DNA of 64,000 bases from Pectobacterium sp013449375 (GTDB taxonomy: Bacteria > Pseudomonadota > Gammaproteobacteria > Enterobacterales > Enterobacteriaceae), in NCBI RefSeq assembly GCF_048593165.1, contig NZ_CP184271.1. The stretch is one strand, 5' to 3'. The position numbers and the translations under genes were made by a program. Shown piece by piece: positions 7,903 through 17,037 of this stretch (the stretch's first letter is position 1; each line of letters starts with the position of its first letter). The notes under the pieces were generated by a model. It ran no database searches. It was not told the DNA's origin and was given only the letters and a program-made list of their open reading frames with translations.

Positions 7903-10900
7903 TGGCACAAGAAACGCAATCGAGCGCACGCTTTAATCTGTCCGCCTGGGCATTGGCGCACCAGCAACTGGTGGCGTTTATGATGCTGGTGATTATGGCG
8001 GCAGGCGTGATGAGTTATCAACGTTTGCCCCGCAACGAAGATCCGGCGTTTACTATCAAGTCCGCAGTGGTGTCTGCCGCCTGGCCGGGCGCGACGGTGG
8101 GCGATACGGTCAATTTCGTCACCGATAAGCTGGAGAAAAAATTACAGGAAACGCCGTACCTTGATTATGTCGAGAGCTACACCCGTGCTGGGGAATCGGT
8201 TGTTTTCGTTAACCTACGCGATGACACGCCGCCGTCTGCCGTGCCGAATATCTGGTATACGGTGCGTAAGAAAATGACGGACATCGCCAGTTCGCTCCCT
8301 GATGGCGTCAGTGCGCCTGCCGTTAATGACGAGTTTGATGATACGTTCGGGACGATTTATGGCTTCACCGCCGAGGGATTCTCGCCGCGAGAGCTGCGCG
8401 ATCGCGTGGAGGATATTCGTTCGGCGTTACTGAGCGTACCGGATGTCGGTAAGGTCGATATGCTGGGCGTGGAAGAAGAGCAGATTGTGGTGACGTTTTC
8501 TCCCCGACGTCTTGCTGGATTAGGGATTGATGCACAGCAGGTTATCGATTCACTGAAAGCGCAGAATGCGGTCACGCCCGCCGGTATTATTCGCACCGAC
8601 GATGAGAAAATCGCCGTGCGCGTCAGCGGGGCGTTTACCTCCGAGCAGAGCCTGCGTCAGATTACGTTACGCATCGGCGGAAAATTTGTCCCTCTGGTCG
8701 ATATCGCCACGATTAATCGTGAAACTGCCGAGCCACCGTCCCCGACGTTTCGGGTGAATGGCGAGAAGGCCATTGGACTGGCGATCTCAATGGCGCCCAC
8801 TGGCAACATGCTTCATTTCGGTCAGGCGATTCGCGACAAAATGAATATGCTCTCTGCGCAACTGCCGCATGGAATTGAGATGACTCGCGTGGCCGATCAG
8901 GCCGAGGTGGTGAAGGGGGCTGTCGGTGGCTTTGTAAAAGTGCTGCTGGAAGCCGTTGCCATTGTTCTGGCGGTGTCGTTTGTGTCGCTCGGCAGCCGCG
9001 CGGGACTGGTGGTGGCCGCCTCTATCCCGATTGTGTTGGCAATGACCTTCATCGGCATGGAAATCACCGGTATCGGGCTACAGCGCATTTCACTGGGGGC
9101 GCTGATTATCGCGCTGGGGCTGCTGGTGGATGATGCCATGATTACGGTGGAAGCGATGGTGTCACGGCTGGAGCAGGGCTGGGATCGCAAACGCGCGGCG
9201 GCTTGGGCTTATGAAAGCACGGCATTTCCGATGCTGACGGGGACGCTGGTGATGATCGCCGGATTTATTCCGGTTGGATTTGCGGCATCCAGCGCGGGGG
9301 AATACTGCTTTTCGCTCTTTGTCGTGGTGCTGATTTCATTGCTGAGCTCCTGGATTGTCGCGATTCTCTTTTCGCCTTTGCTCGGTGTCTGGCTGTTGCC
9401 AAAAACGTTTAGCCACCATCACGACGAGCCGGGACGGTTGGGACGCATGTATCGCCAGTGGCTCCAGCACGCGTTGGCGCACCGGGGAATGACGCTGGCT
9501 ATCACTCTCATACTTCTGGTTATTTCGCTGTTTGGCGCTACCCGACTGGAGGGCGAGTTTTTTCCGGCTTCCGACAGGCCGGAGTTACTGGTTAGCCTAA
9601 CGCTACCGGCGAATGCCTCACAGGCGGCAACGGAAGCGCAGGCGAAACGGCTGGAAGCCGTGCTGAAAAACGATCCCGATGTTGACCATTTTTCCACATA
9701 TGTCGGATCGGGCGCGGTGCGTTTTTATCTCCCGATGGATGTCTTGCTGAGTCACGAAAATATCGCGCAACTGGTGGTGGTAGCAAAAAATCTGGACGCA
9801 CGGGATGCGCTGGCGGCCCGGTTGAATCAGGTGCTGGAACGGGATTTTAGTTCCATCGTGGCACGTGTATCCGCACTGGAACTGGGGCCGCCGGTGGGCT
9901 GGCCACTTAAATATCGGGTGGCGGGGCCGGACAGTCAACGTGTCCGCGATATCGCGCAGGGGCTTGCCAGTCTGGTAGGGAAGCAAGCCGACGTTCGTGA
10001 GGTGAATCTGACGGCGGGTGAACCTGAGCGCACAGTGAATGTGGTGCTGAACCAGACGGAAGCACGCGCCGTGGGTATCAGTTCGCAGGATGTGGCGAGT
10101 ATGCTGGCGGCGATATTTTCCGGTTCGACGCTGACGTCGGTGCGTGATGACAATCGGCTGGTGGATGTGGTCGTTCGCGGCACGCCACAGGAACGCAGAG
10201 ACGTTGCGACGATCGCCAATCTGCAAATCCCGATTGCGGATGGACGCTCCGTACCGCTGGGACAGATTGCGACCGTTACGTATGGCGTTGAGGATCCGAT
10301 TATCTGGCGTCGTCAGCGCGAAGCGTTTATTACGGTGCAAATGGATATGGCGCCGGGCGTGCGGGCTCCTGCGCTGTCTGAAAAACTGGCTCCTGACATT
10401 GAACGCTATCGCGCCGCGTTACCTGAGGGTTACCACATCACGGAAGGCGGCGTGGCGGCGGAATCTGACAAGGGCAATGGCTCCGTGTATGCCGTGTTGC
10501 CAGTGACGCTGTTAGTGATGCTGGTGCTATTGATGGTTCAGTTACAGCGTATTTCTCGCATGATATTGGCATTTCTGACCGCGCCGTTTGGCCTGATTGG
10601 CATCGTTGCTGCCATGCTGCCGACGGGTACGCCGATGGGGTTCGTGGCTTTGCTGGGGGCGATTGCGCTGGCGGGTATGATCATTCGTAATGCCGTTATT
10701 CTGATTGGCGAGGTCGATCTGAACGTGAAAAACGGGCAGCCCGCGACAGAGGCGATTGTCAATGCGGCCAGCCATCGCTCACGTCCGATTATATTGACGG
10801 CGCTGGCGGCGATTCTTGGCATGATTCCGATTGCGCATCAGGTATTTTGGGGGCCGATGGCCTACGCAATTATTGGTGGGTTGATGGTCGCGACGCTGTT

Positions 10901-10982
10901 GACACTACTTGCGCTGCCTGCGGCGCTGAGTTTGCTCATGCAGTGGGAAGGGCGGAAAATGGCAAATCAGACAACGCCTTAA
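7902..10982 (+). CDS. RND family inner-membrane efflux transporter
   Basis: A 1026-residue proton-driven exporter of the AcrB/MexB superfamily. It has one N-terminal helix (HQQLVAFMMLVIMAAGVM), a large periplasmic loop, helices 2-6 with the GLLVDDAMITVEAM motif (Asp pair around 400), a second periplasmic loop from about 550, and C-terminal helices 8-12 from about 865, including RNAVILIGE and SHRSRPIILTALAAILGMIPIA. It pairs with the adaptor upstream. Sequence does not tell which compounds it exports. The two-component genes upstream suggest envelope-stress or antibiotic induction (inference). Confidence 0.93.
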   Translation: MAQETQSSARFNLSAWALAHQQLVAFMMLVIMAAGVMSYQRLPRNEDPAFTIKSAVVSAAWPGATVGDTVNFVTDKLEKKLQETPYLDYVESYTRAGESVVFVNLRDDTPPSAVPNIWYTVRKKMTDIASSLPDGVSAPAVNDEFDDTFGTIYGFTAEGFSPRELRDRVEDIRSALLSVPDVGKVDMLGVEEEQIVVTFSPRRLAGLGIDAQQVIDSLKAQNAVTPAGIIRTDDEKIAVRVSGAFTSEQSLRQITLRIGGKFVPLVDIATINRETAEPPSPTFRVNGEKAIGLAISMAPTGNMLHFGQAIRDKMNMLSAQLPHGIEMTRVADQAEVVKGAVGGFVKVLLEAVAIVLAVSFVSLGSRAGLVVAASIPIVLAMTFIGMEITGIGLQRISLGALIIALGLLVDDAMITVEAMVSRLEQGWDRKRAAAWAYESTAFPMLTGTLVMIAGFIPVGFAASSAGEYCFSLFVVVLISLLSSWIVAILFSPLLGVWLLPKTFSHHHDEPGRLGRMYRQWLQHALAHRGMTLAITLILLVISLFGATRLEGEFFPASDRPELLVSLTLPANASQAATEAQAKRLEAVLKNDPDVDHFSTYVGSGAVRFYLPMDVLLSHENIAQLVVVAKNLDARDALAARLNQVLERDFSSIVARVSALELGPPVGWPLKYRVAGPDSQRVRDIAQGLASLVGKQADVREVNLTAGEPERTVNVVLNQTEARAVGISSQDVASMLAAIFSGSTLTSVRDDNRLVDVVVRGTPQERRDVATIANLQIPIADGRSVPLGQIATVTYGVEDPIIWRRQREAFITVQMDMAPGVRAPALSEKLAPDIERYRAALPEGYHITEGGVAAESDKGNGSVYAVLPVTLLVMLVLLMVQLQRISRMILAFLTAPFGLIGIVAAMLPTGTPMGFVALLGAIALAGMIIRNAVILIGEVDLNVKNGQPATEAIVNAASHRSRPIILTALAAILGMIPIAHQVFWGPMAYAIIGGLMVATLLTLLALPAALSLLMQWEGRKMANQTTP

Positions 10983-10990
10983 GAGCAACA

Positions 10991-11031
10991 CGGCAGGTCG
11001 TGGCTCGATATCTGGTCGCCACGGCCTGCCG
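10991..11031. terminator. Hairpin between convergent genes
   Basis: CGGCAGG and GTGGC at 10991-11004 pair with GCCAC and CCTGCCG at 11018-11031. It lies between the 3' ends of the RND pump and the enolase-superfamily gene and could end both transcripts. It lacks a T run, so intrinsic termination would be weak. Confidence 0.5.
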
Positions 11032-11039
11032 AAACGCGG

Positions 11040-12221
11040 TTATTGATCGACGACGGAACCGTCGACGTGCAGCCGGGTTTTCAGGCCGCGACGGCGATAA
11101 GGGAAGCGGTTCTCCAGATCGTCCGCCAGCTCGATACCGATGCCGGACTGTGTCGGGATCTCCATGAAGCCATCCACGCATTTGAAGGTGTTCTTCACCA
11201 CGTCTTTCTTCCGTACGCCGTTTTCGACGCCTGTTGCGCCAAATTTTTCCGACAACGCCGGTTGGTCATCCCCTGGATATTCCAGCAGGGCAAAATTCGG
11301 AATGCTGACGGCGATCTGCAAACAGGCGGCGGTAGACACCGGGCTGAGCGGGTTGTGTGGTACGACCATCAAATCGTTGGCTTCTGCCAGCGCCGCCACT
11401 TTTTTCGCACCGGTAATGCCCCCGCACATGCAGACATCAGGGCGCACATAGGCGACGGCATTGCGGCGAATCAACATCGCAAATTCCTGCGGATTATTCA
11501 GGCGTTCACCGGTGGCAATAGGAATATTGATTTTGTCAGCCACCTCCGCCATGGAGTCGAAGTTATCTGCGCCGATAGGGTCTTCAATAAAATAGGGATA
11601 AAACGGCTCAATGCCACGTGCGAACACCACGGCATCGGCGGGTTTCAGACGGCGATGAACTTCGATACACAGGTCGACATCGTTACCGACCGCTTCCCGA
11701 TACAGGCCGATGCGCTCAATGGCTTCGCCGATCTCTTTAGCGTGGGTGGTGAAGTAGGGGGCATCGCGCGACTCATCCAGAAAAGGCGTCAGATGACCAA
11801 TCGCGGTAAAACCGTCGGCTTTGGCCTGTTTCAGGTTGGCGATGGTTTCTTCTGTGGTGCGGCCTCCGGCATGGGCATAAACGCGCGCCTTGTCGCGGCA
11901 GCGACCGCCCAGCAGATTATAAACCGGCGTATCGTAATATTTGCCCGCGATATCCCACAGGGCGATATCGATGGCGCTGATGGCACCCATGATCGCGGCA
12001 CCGCGGAAATGCCAGCAGCGGTACATATACTGCCAGTGATGTTCAATACGCAGCGGGTCTTGCCCAATCAGGTACGTGCGCAATGCCTCGACAGCACCTT
12101 TAGAGGCATCGAGAAAGCCCCAAGCACCGGATTCGCCAATGCCCGTCAGCCCTTCGTCAGTGGTGACCTCAACAAACATATATCGATTCGCGAGGATCAC
12201 ACGCACGTCGGTAATTTTCAT
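11040..12221 (-). CDS. Mandelate racemase/muconate lactonizing enzyme family sugar-acid dehydratase
   Basis: A 393-residue cytoplasmic enzyme of the enolase superfamily, in the part that includes galactonate and mannonate dehydratases. The N-terminal capping domain has TDEGLTGIGESGAWG. The barrel carries metal-ligand positions in CIEVHRRL, FIEDPIG and ATGERL, and a catalytic-type His in VVPHNPLSP. The start is the ATG at 12221, preceded by AAGGAAAGGG; an upstream extension lacks homology-like sequence. The exact sugar acid cannot be fixed by eye. It stands alone between the RND pump and a SulP gene. Confidence 0.87.
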   Translation of the reverse strand: MKITDVRVILANRYMFVEVTTDEGLTGIGESGAWGFLDASKGAVEALRTYLIGQDPLRIEHHWQYMYRCWHFRGAAIMGAISAIDIALWDIAGKYYDTPVYNLLGGRCRDKARVYAHAGGRTTEETIANLKQAKADGFTAIGHLTPFLDESRDAPYFTTHAKEIGEAIERIGLYREAVGNDVDLCIEVHRRLKPADAVVFARGIEPFYPYFIEDPIGADNFDSMAEVADKINIPIATGERLNNPQEFAMLIRRNAVAYVRPDVCMCGGITGAKKVAALAEANDLMVVPHNPLSPVSTAACLQIAVSIPNFALLEYPGDDQPALSEKFGATGVENGVRKKDVVKNTFKCVDGFMEIPTQSGIGIELADDLENRFPYRRRGLKTRLHVDGSVVDQ

Positions 12222-12329
12222 CAACCCTTTCCTTAAGTTAGCCTGCTTAGGATTGAGTCTAATCATAGAAGCGTGCGCGTTGTCAACGCTGGCGTCCGCG
12301 ACGATAGCCGTCTTCGAACGCCGAGTGAC

Positions 12330-13829
12330 TTAGAGATGCCCTGACAAACGTTGGTGGATTTTGGTGCTATGGGTATCCAGCCCAACGATCGCGACCTTCG
12401 CATCGTAGCGATGATAGCGGGTTTCGATCGCGTCGAGCGCCGCCACGCTGGAAGCATCCCAGATTTGGGCGTGTGTCAGATCGATAGTGACGTTCTGCGG
12501 ATCCTGCGCATAGAAAAAGTGTTCGAAGAGGTCGTTGCTGCTGCCGAAGAAGAGCGGCCCGCGCACCGTGTAGTGCACCGACTGCCCGTCTTCACTCACC
12601 TGACGCTCCGCGTGAATGACGTGCGCCACACGGCGCGCAAACAGCAGGATGGCAAAGATCACACCGCCCGCTACGCCGATAGCGAGATTCCCCGTCGAGA
12701 CGGTGGCGATAACCGTCACGATGACCACCAGCGTTTCCGACAGCGGCATACGTTTCAGCGTCGTAGGATGCAGGCTATGCCAGTTCATCGTCTTGACCGC
12801 GACGATCATCATAATGCCAGCCAGCACCACCATGGGAATCTTTGCCATGATTTCGCTCAGTCCGGTCACCAGCAACAACAGCACCAGCGCGGCGGCGAGG
12901 GTAGAAAGGCGCGTGCGCGCTTTGCCTAACTCCACGTTGACCACGGTTTGCCCGATCATCGCACACCCGGCAATGCCGCCATACAAGCCCGCGAAGATAT
13001 TGGAAACGCCCAGCCCCCAGCATTCGCGGCGCTTGCTGGACGGCGTATCCGTGATGTCGTCGACCAGTTTAGCCGTTAACAATGACTCCATCAGCCCGAC
13101 AAAGGCAATGCTCAGCGCAGTCGGCCAGATGATGTGCAGCGTTTCAAGATTGAACGGCACCAGCCACTGGGTGAAACCCGGTAATCCGGGCTGCATAGGG
13201 CCAGCATCGCCGACATTAGGCACCGTGATGCCGGTAAACATGGCAATCGCGGTTACCGTCACAATGGCGACTAGCGGTGCGGGGATACTTTTCACCACAT
13301 AAGGCAACAGCAGAACAATCGCGAGCGTCAGCGCAAACAGCAGCCAGACAAGCGAGGATTGCCCGTAAATATGCGGCACCTGTGCGGCAAAAATCAGGAT
13401 GCCCAGCGCATTGACGAAACCGATCATCACCGAGCGCGGGATGTAGCGCATCATTCTCGCCAATCCGGCCAGGCCAAACAGAATCTGGATGATCCCTGCC
13501 ATGATCACCGCAGGCAGAATATAGGCCACGCCGTGCGCGTGCACCATCGGACCGATAACCAGCGCTACGGCTCCCGCCGCTGCTGTCACCATCGCTGGTC
13601 TGCCGCCGAGGAAGGACATGGTGAAACATAATACGATGGAAGCAAACAGGCTGACTTTGGGGTCAACCCCCGCGATGATAGAAAACGAAATCACTTCTGG
13701 GATAAGTGCCAGCGCGGTGATGGTGCCAGCCAAAATCTCGCGCATCAGCAGCGAAGGAGAGCGTAATACAGCAAGCGTTGACGGCGCAGAAAGCGATGGC
13801 GTCGGCGTGGCGTCGGGTGATGAGATCAT
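12330..13829 (-). CDS. SulP family inorganic anion transporter
   Basis: A 499-residue inner-membrane protein of the SulP/SLC26 family. The N-terminal membrane core begins near residue 28 (REILAGTITALALIPEVISFSIIAGVDP) and includes the family signature around FLGGRPAMVTAAAGAVALV. A cytoplasmic STAS domain follows at about 415-499 (TIDLTHAQIWDASSVAALDAIE). Family members carry sulfate, bicarbonate, dicarboxylates or other anions. The neighbours give no hint of substrate. Confidence 0.93.
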   Translation of the reverse strand: MISSPDATPTPSLSAPSTLAVLRSPSLLMREILAGTITALALIPEVISFSIIAGVDPKVSLFASIVLCFTMSFLGGRPAMVTAAAGAVALVIGPMVHAHGVAYILPAVIMAGIIQILFGLAGLARMMRYIPRSVMIGFVNALGILIFAAQVPHIYGQSSLVWLLFALTLAIVLLLPYVVKSIPAPLVAIVTVTAIAMFTGITVPNVGDAGPMQPGLPGFTQWLVPFNLETLHIIWPTALSIAFVGLMESLLTAKLVDDITDTPSSKRRECWGLGVSNIFAGLYGGIAGCAMIGQTVVNVELGKARTRLSTLAAALVLLLLVTGLSEIMAKIPMVVLAGIMMIVAVKTMNWHSLHPTTLKRMPLSETLVVIVTVIATVSTGNLAIGVAGGVIFAILLFARRVAHVIHAERQVSEDGQSVHYTVRGPLFFGSSNDLFEHFFYAQDPQNVTIDLTHAQIWDASSVAALDAIETRYHRYDAKVAIVGLDTHSTKIHQRLSGHL

Positions 13830-13862
13830 ATATGCAGGCTCTTACTTTTTCTTATTTATCGG

Positions 13863-14685
13863 TCAATGACGAAAGGCGGGAGAGGATAAATTATCGGCAG
13901 GATAAAAGATACTGTCCTTCATCGGCGGGCAGGGAAAAGCCTGCGGAGAAATAAAGGGGCGGATATCTTTGCGAGCGATGACGCGATTGCCTATTTTAGC
14001 CTGAGCAGGGACGGGATATAGCTTGAGTGGAATCACGTACTTCAGCGTTATCACGATCTCGGTTGCTCGCGGCCAGGCCTTGTGACGGGGAATGATGAAA
14101 GAAAAAGCATCAACTAACTGGCTATCAAGATAAATATCACAGCGCACCAAATCGGAACGTCGGTAGCCATCTAACACATAGTCCAACGTCGCGTAGCCTT
14201 GTGTCAGCGATTTCAGAGCATCAAAGAAGCCGAAGACCATTTCACTGAGCGGCAATGTCCAGTTGAGTGCCACCAGACCATTATCAAGGTATTGCATATC
14301 GATAAATTCCCCGCGCCGCGATGCACCATATTCCATCAGTGTGCCAACGTAGCGAGGGGGTGAGTGAATCGTACAGATAACATAGGGTTCTTCGACAAAA
14401 TTTAACGTTTCTTCACTGGGGAAATGTGCCGGATGACATAAAACACAGCGTTGAGCCTGCCTGAACGCTGCCGTCCACCACGCGAACGTGCATGACTGCG
14501 CCCTGATAGGGATCGCAATGTGAGTCAAACACCAGCGCGCGCAGCGGCGCATTGGCGATCCCTTTTGGCGCTAGGAAGCGGTGCGTAATAACACTCAGCA
14601 CTGCCGCCACGCCTTCTCCGGTTCTGGCCGAGACGGACATCACGGTAGTGATATCCAGCGAAGGAATATCTGCCCACTGCTGCAT
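13863..14685 (-). pseudogene. LepA (elongation factor 4)-like paralogue, decayed
   Basis: Two overlapping reading frames together resemble LepA. The upstream frame (14413-14685) has IPSLDITTVMSVSARTGEGV and NAPLRALVFDSHCDPYQG, which match the end of the GTPase domain and the start of domain II. After a frameshift near 14420 the other frame gives EEPYVICTIHSP, MQYLDN, ALKSLTQGYATLDYVLDGY and KIGNRVIARKDI, which match domains IV-V. The GTP-binding G1-G3 region, about 110 residues of domains II-III and the C-terminal tail are missing. It cannot be a working GTPase. The motifs look less like the enterobacterial lepA than like other bacterial versions (from memory), which suggests an acquired paralogue. 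Confidence 0.75.
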
Positions 14686-14772
14686 TACCTGCGATTGTTT
14701 TTTACTGTCATGCTAATCACTCCAGTAGGTTATTGGGAACGGTACGGGTGCCAACCGATGGCTCGTCTGTAC

Positions 14773-16260
14773 TCAGGTTCGTGGGGGGGATGACGTCTTC
14801 ACGGTGGTTTCTGGCGGCTGCCAGCCACCACCGAGCGCCTTGAATGTGGCGACGGCTGCTCGTGCCGATTCAGTTTGAGCCTGAGCCCGTGCATCGGCGG
14901 TTTGTAGCAGGGTTTCATCGGCGTGAAGAACGTCAATCAGGCTGCTTGTTCCTTTCTGGTAGGCGATGAAAGACGACTGCCGCGCGCTGGCTAACGCGGT
15001 CTCACCGGCGGTTAACGTTGCAGATTGCGTTTCGCGATTGACCAGGGCCGAGAAGGCGTTCTCAACGTCTTCGGTCGCGCGGAGTACCGACAGGCGGTAA
15101 GCCGCGAGTGCTTCGGCTTCCTGCCCTTTAGCCTGATCGATCTGAGCGTTAATGCGGCCGAAATCGAAGAGCCGCCAGCGCAGTCCCAATACGCCTGCCG
15201 ATTGGCTGGCGCCGCTGGAGAACAGGTTGCCGTTCGACACCGACGTTGCACTACCGAGCAAGGCGTTGAGTGAAAATTTAGGGTAATACTCGCTGATGGC
15301 TACCCCGATGCGGGCGTTGGACGCCGCGAGATGGCGTTCGGCCACGATAATATCCGGCCTGCGGCGTAGCAGGTCGGCAGGTGTTCCTGTTGCTATGAGC
15401 GAGGGCGGTTGTGGAATGTTACCTGAGACAGACAGTTGGGCTTGATGCGTGCCGAGAGGTGTGCCGAGTATAACGTCCAATGCGTTCATCGCGGCGTCGA
15501 TTCCGGTCTGGAGAGCGGGCACGGTTGCCTGAACCTGCGAAAGCGCGCCCTCCGTCTGACGAACCTGATATTCTGCGGCGAGCCCTTTATTGTGGAGCAA
15601 CTGTACCTTATCCAGCAGCTCTTGCTGTGTCTTGACCTGACTGTTGGTGATCGCCAGACGCGTTTGTAACCCGCGCAGAGTGATATAAATATCGGCAGTC
15701 TGAGCGGCGACGGCCAGACGCGTGGCCGCGACGCCCGCCTCGGAAGCCTGATAGTCAGCCAGTGCCGCCTGACGACCGCGCCTCAGGCCTCCGAATACAT
15801 CAATCTCCCAACTGGCGTTGAGATCGGCTTCATAAGCATTGCCGTAGCGATTATAGCCAGGAACCGCGTTGAGTAGCTGGCCTTGCGCGGTTTCAACCGA
15901 CTGGTAGGCGCGAGTGCCTTGTCCGCTGATGTTGCCCGAGGGCAGCAGCGCCGCCGTTGCAGCGCCAAGCCCGGCACGCGCCTGAGTCATCCGTGCGGAT
16001 GCTTGGGCCAAATCAAGATTCTGCGCAAGTGCTCTTGAAACTAACTCACTCAGTAAGGGATCATTAAAGCTTTCCCACCAGACGGCAAGGTTGGCTGCCT
16101 GAGTGACGTTTCCTTGCTCTGCTAAAGACGGTTTTATGGCAGATTGCGTCTGATAACGATCCGCGAGTGGCGCGTCTGGACGGTGATAATCCGGTCCAAC
16201 CGCGCAACCGGCTATTACACCAGTCGTTACCACCAAAGCAAGGGTACGGAGGGATAACAT
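14773..16260 (-). CDS. RND efflux outer-membrane lipoprotein (NodT/OprM family)
   Basis: A 495-residue TolC-like outer-membrane channel. The lipoprotein signal ends at VIAGC (Cys about 18), followed by AVGPDYHRPDAP, the usual opening of this family. Two OEP repeats follow; the second has RRRPDIIVAERHLAASNARIG near residue 300. The ATG at 16260 is used because AAGGAATTCCT precedes it, and the 11 upstream codons lack signal-peptide character. It is divergent from the TetR gene and completes the tripartite pump encoded at 17.0-21.2 kb. A TTGACA-N16-TAATAT promoter overlaps the TetR operator. Confidence 0.92.
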   Translation of the reverse strand: MLSLRTLALVVTTGVIAGCAVGPDYHRPDAPLADRYQTQSAIKPSLAEQGNVTQAANLAVWWESFNDPLLSELVSRALAQNLDLAQASARMTQARAGLGAATAALLPSGNISGQGTRAYQSVETAQGQLLNAVPGYNRYGNAYEADLNASWEIDVFGGLRRGRQAALADYQASEAGVAATRLAVAAQTADIYITLRGLQTRLAITNSQVKTQQELLDKVQLLHNKGLAAEYQVRQTEGALSQVQATVPALQTGIDAAMNALDVILGTPLGTHQAQLSVSGNIPQPPSLIATGTPADLLRRRPDIIVAERHLAASNARIGVAISEYYPKFSLNALLGSATSVSNGNLFSSGASQSAGVLGLRWRLFDFGRINAQIDQAKGQEAEALAAYRLSVLRATEDVENAFSALVNRETQSATLTAGETALASARQSSFIAYQKGTSSLIDVLHADETLLQTADARAQAQTESARAAVATFKALGGGWQPPETTVKTSSPPRT

Positions 16261-16285
16261 AGGAATTCCTTGAGTCAAAAAGGTT

Positions 16286-16309
16286 GTGACCATATTACGT
16301 ATTGGTCAC
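16286..16309. promoter_or_regulatory. TetR-family operator 1 (GTGACCA-N10-TGGTCAC)
   Basis: A perfect 7-bp inverted repeat with a 10-bp spacer sits between the divergent tetR and outer-membrane channel genes. The same arms with the same spacing recur at 16967-16990. On the minus strand the site fills the space between a TTGACA -35 (16314-16319) and a TAATAT -10 (16292-16297), so a bound repressor would block the channel-gene promoter. Confidence 0.8.
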
Positions 16310-16347
16310 TCGTTGTCAATCAGCGCTCGGTGAGCTAAGCTTGAGTA

Positions 16348-16962
16348 ATGACTAAACATATGAATACACCGTCCCCACGCGGGCCGTCGGATCACAGCGT
16401 TCGAGATCAGGTTGTTGAAGCGGCGACTGAGCACTTCGGACACTTTGGGTATGAGAAGACAACCGTGTCCGATCTGGCCAAAGCGATTGGCTTTTCTAAG
16501 GCCTACATCTACAAGTTTTTTGACTCCAAACAGGCTATCGGTGAGATGATTTGTACTAACCGACTGGCAATGATTATGGATATTGTCAACGCGGCGCTGG
16601 TGGATGCGCCAACGGCTTCAGAAAAGCTGAGGCGCCTGTATAAGGCCTTGATAGAAGCGGGCAGCGATTTATTTTTTCACGATCGCAAGCTTTATGAGAT
16701 CGCCGCGGTATCCTCGCGCGAACGCTGGCCTTCAGCCGTTGCGTATGAAGAAAAGTTACGCAAGCTTGTTCAGCAAATTCTTCTCGAGGGACGACAGTCT
16801 GGGGAATTTGAACGCAAGACGCCGCTGGATGAGGCGGCAGATGCCATTTATCTGGTGATGCGTCCTTATGCTTGCCCTATTCAACTGCAATACAACCTGG
16901 ATTCGTCAGCGTCCGCTGCGGTGTTACTGCCGTCGTTAATCTTGCGTAGCCTGGCACCTTAA
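16348..16962 (+). CDS. TetR/AcrR family transcriptional repressor
   Basis: A 204-residue repressor. The N-terminal helix-turn-helix spans about 20-65 (VVEAATEHFGHFGYEKTTVSDLAKAIGFSKAYIYKFFDSKQAIGE split over three helices), and the rest is a ligand-binding helical domain. It lies between the divergent channel gene and the co-directional adaptor-pump genes, each preceded by the same 24-bp operator, so it very likely represses the whole pump and itself. An ATG four codons inside (16360) is an alternative start. Confidence 0.93.
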   Translation: MTKHMNTPSPRGPSDHSVRDQVVEAATEHFGHFGYEKTTVSDLAKAIGFSKAYIYKFFDSKQAIGEMICTNRLAMIMDIVNAALVDAPTASEKLRRLYKALIEAGSDLFFHDRKLYEIAAVSSRERWPSAVAYEEKLRKLVQQILLEGRQSGEFERKTPLDEAADAIYLVMRPYACPIQLQYNLDSSASAAVLLPSLILRSLAP

Positions 16963-16966
16963 AATT

Positions 16967-16990
16967 GTGACCATTGACAAAATTGGTCAC
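16967..16990. promoter_or_regulatory. TetR-family operator 2 (GTGACCA-N10-TGGTCAC)
   Basis: This site is identical in arms and spacing to operator 1 and begins five bases after the tetR stop. It contains the -35 hexamer TTGACA (16974-16979), which with GAGAAT at 16997-17002 (17-bp spacing) makes a promoter for the adaptor-pump genes. Repressor binding would cover this promoter. Confidence 0.8.
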
Positions 16991-17037
16991 TAGTCTGAGA
17001 ATGCGGTTTCTGTCCTGCTCATTTAAGAAGGGAACCC

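Noticed and set aside
11043..12236. 397-codon plus-strand open frame opposite the enolase-superfamily gene
   Set aside because: It is exactly antisense to a gene with clear catalytic motifs, has no family features itself, and arises from high GC codon bias.
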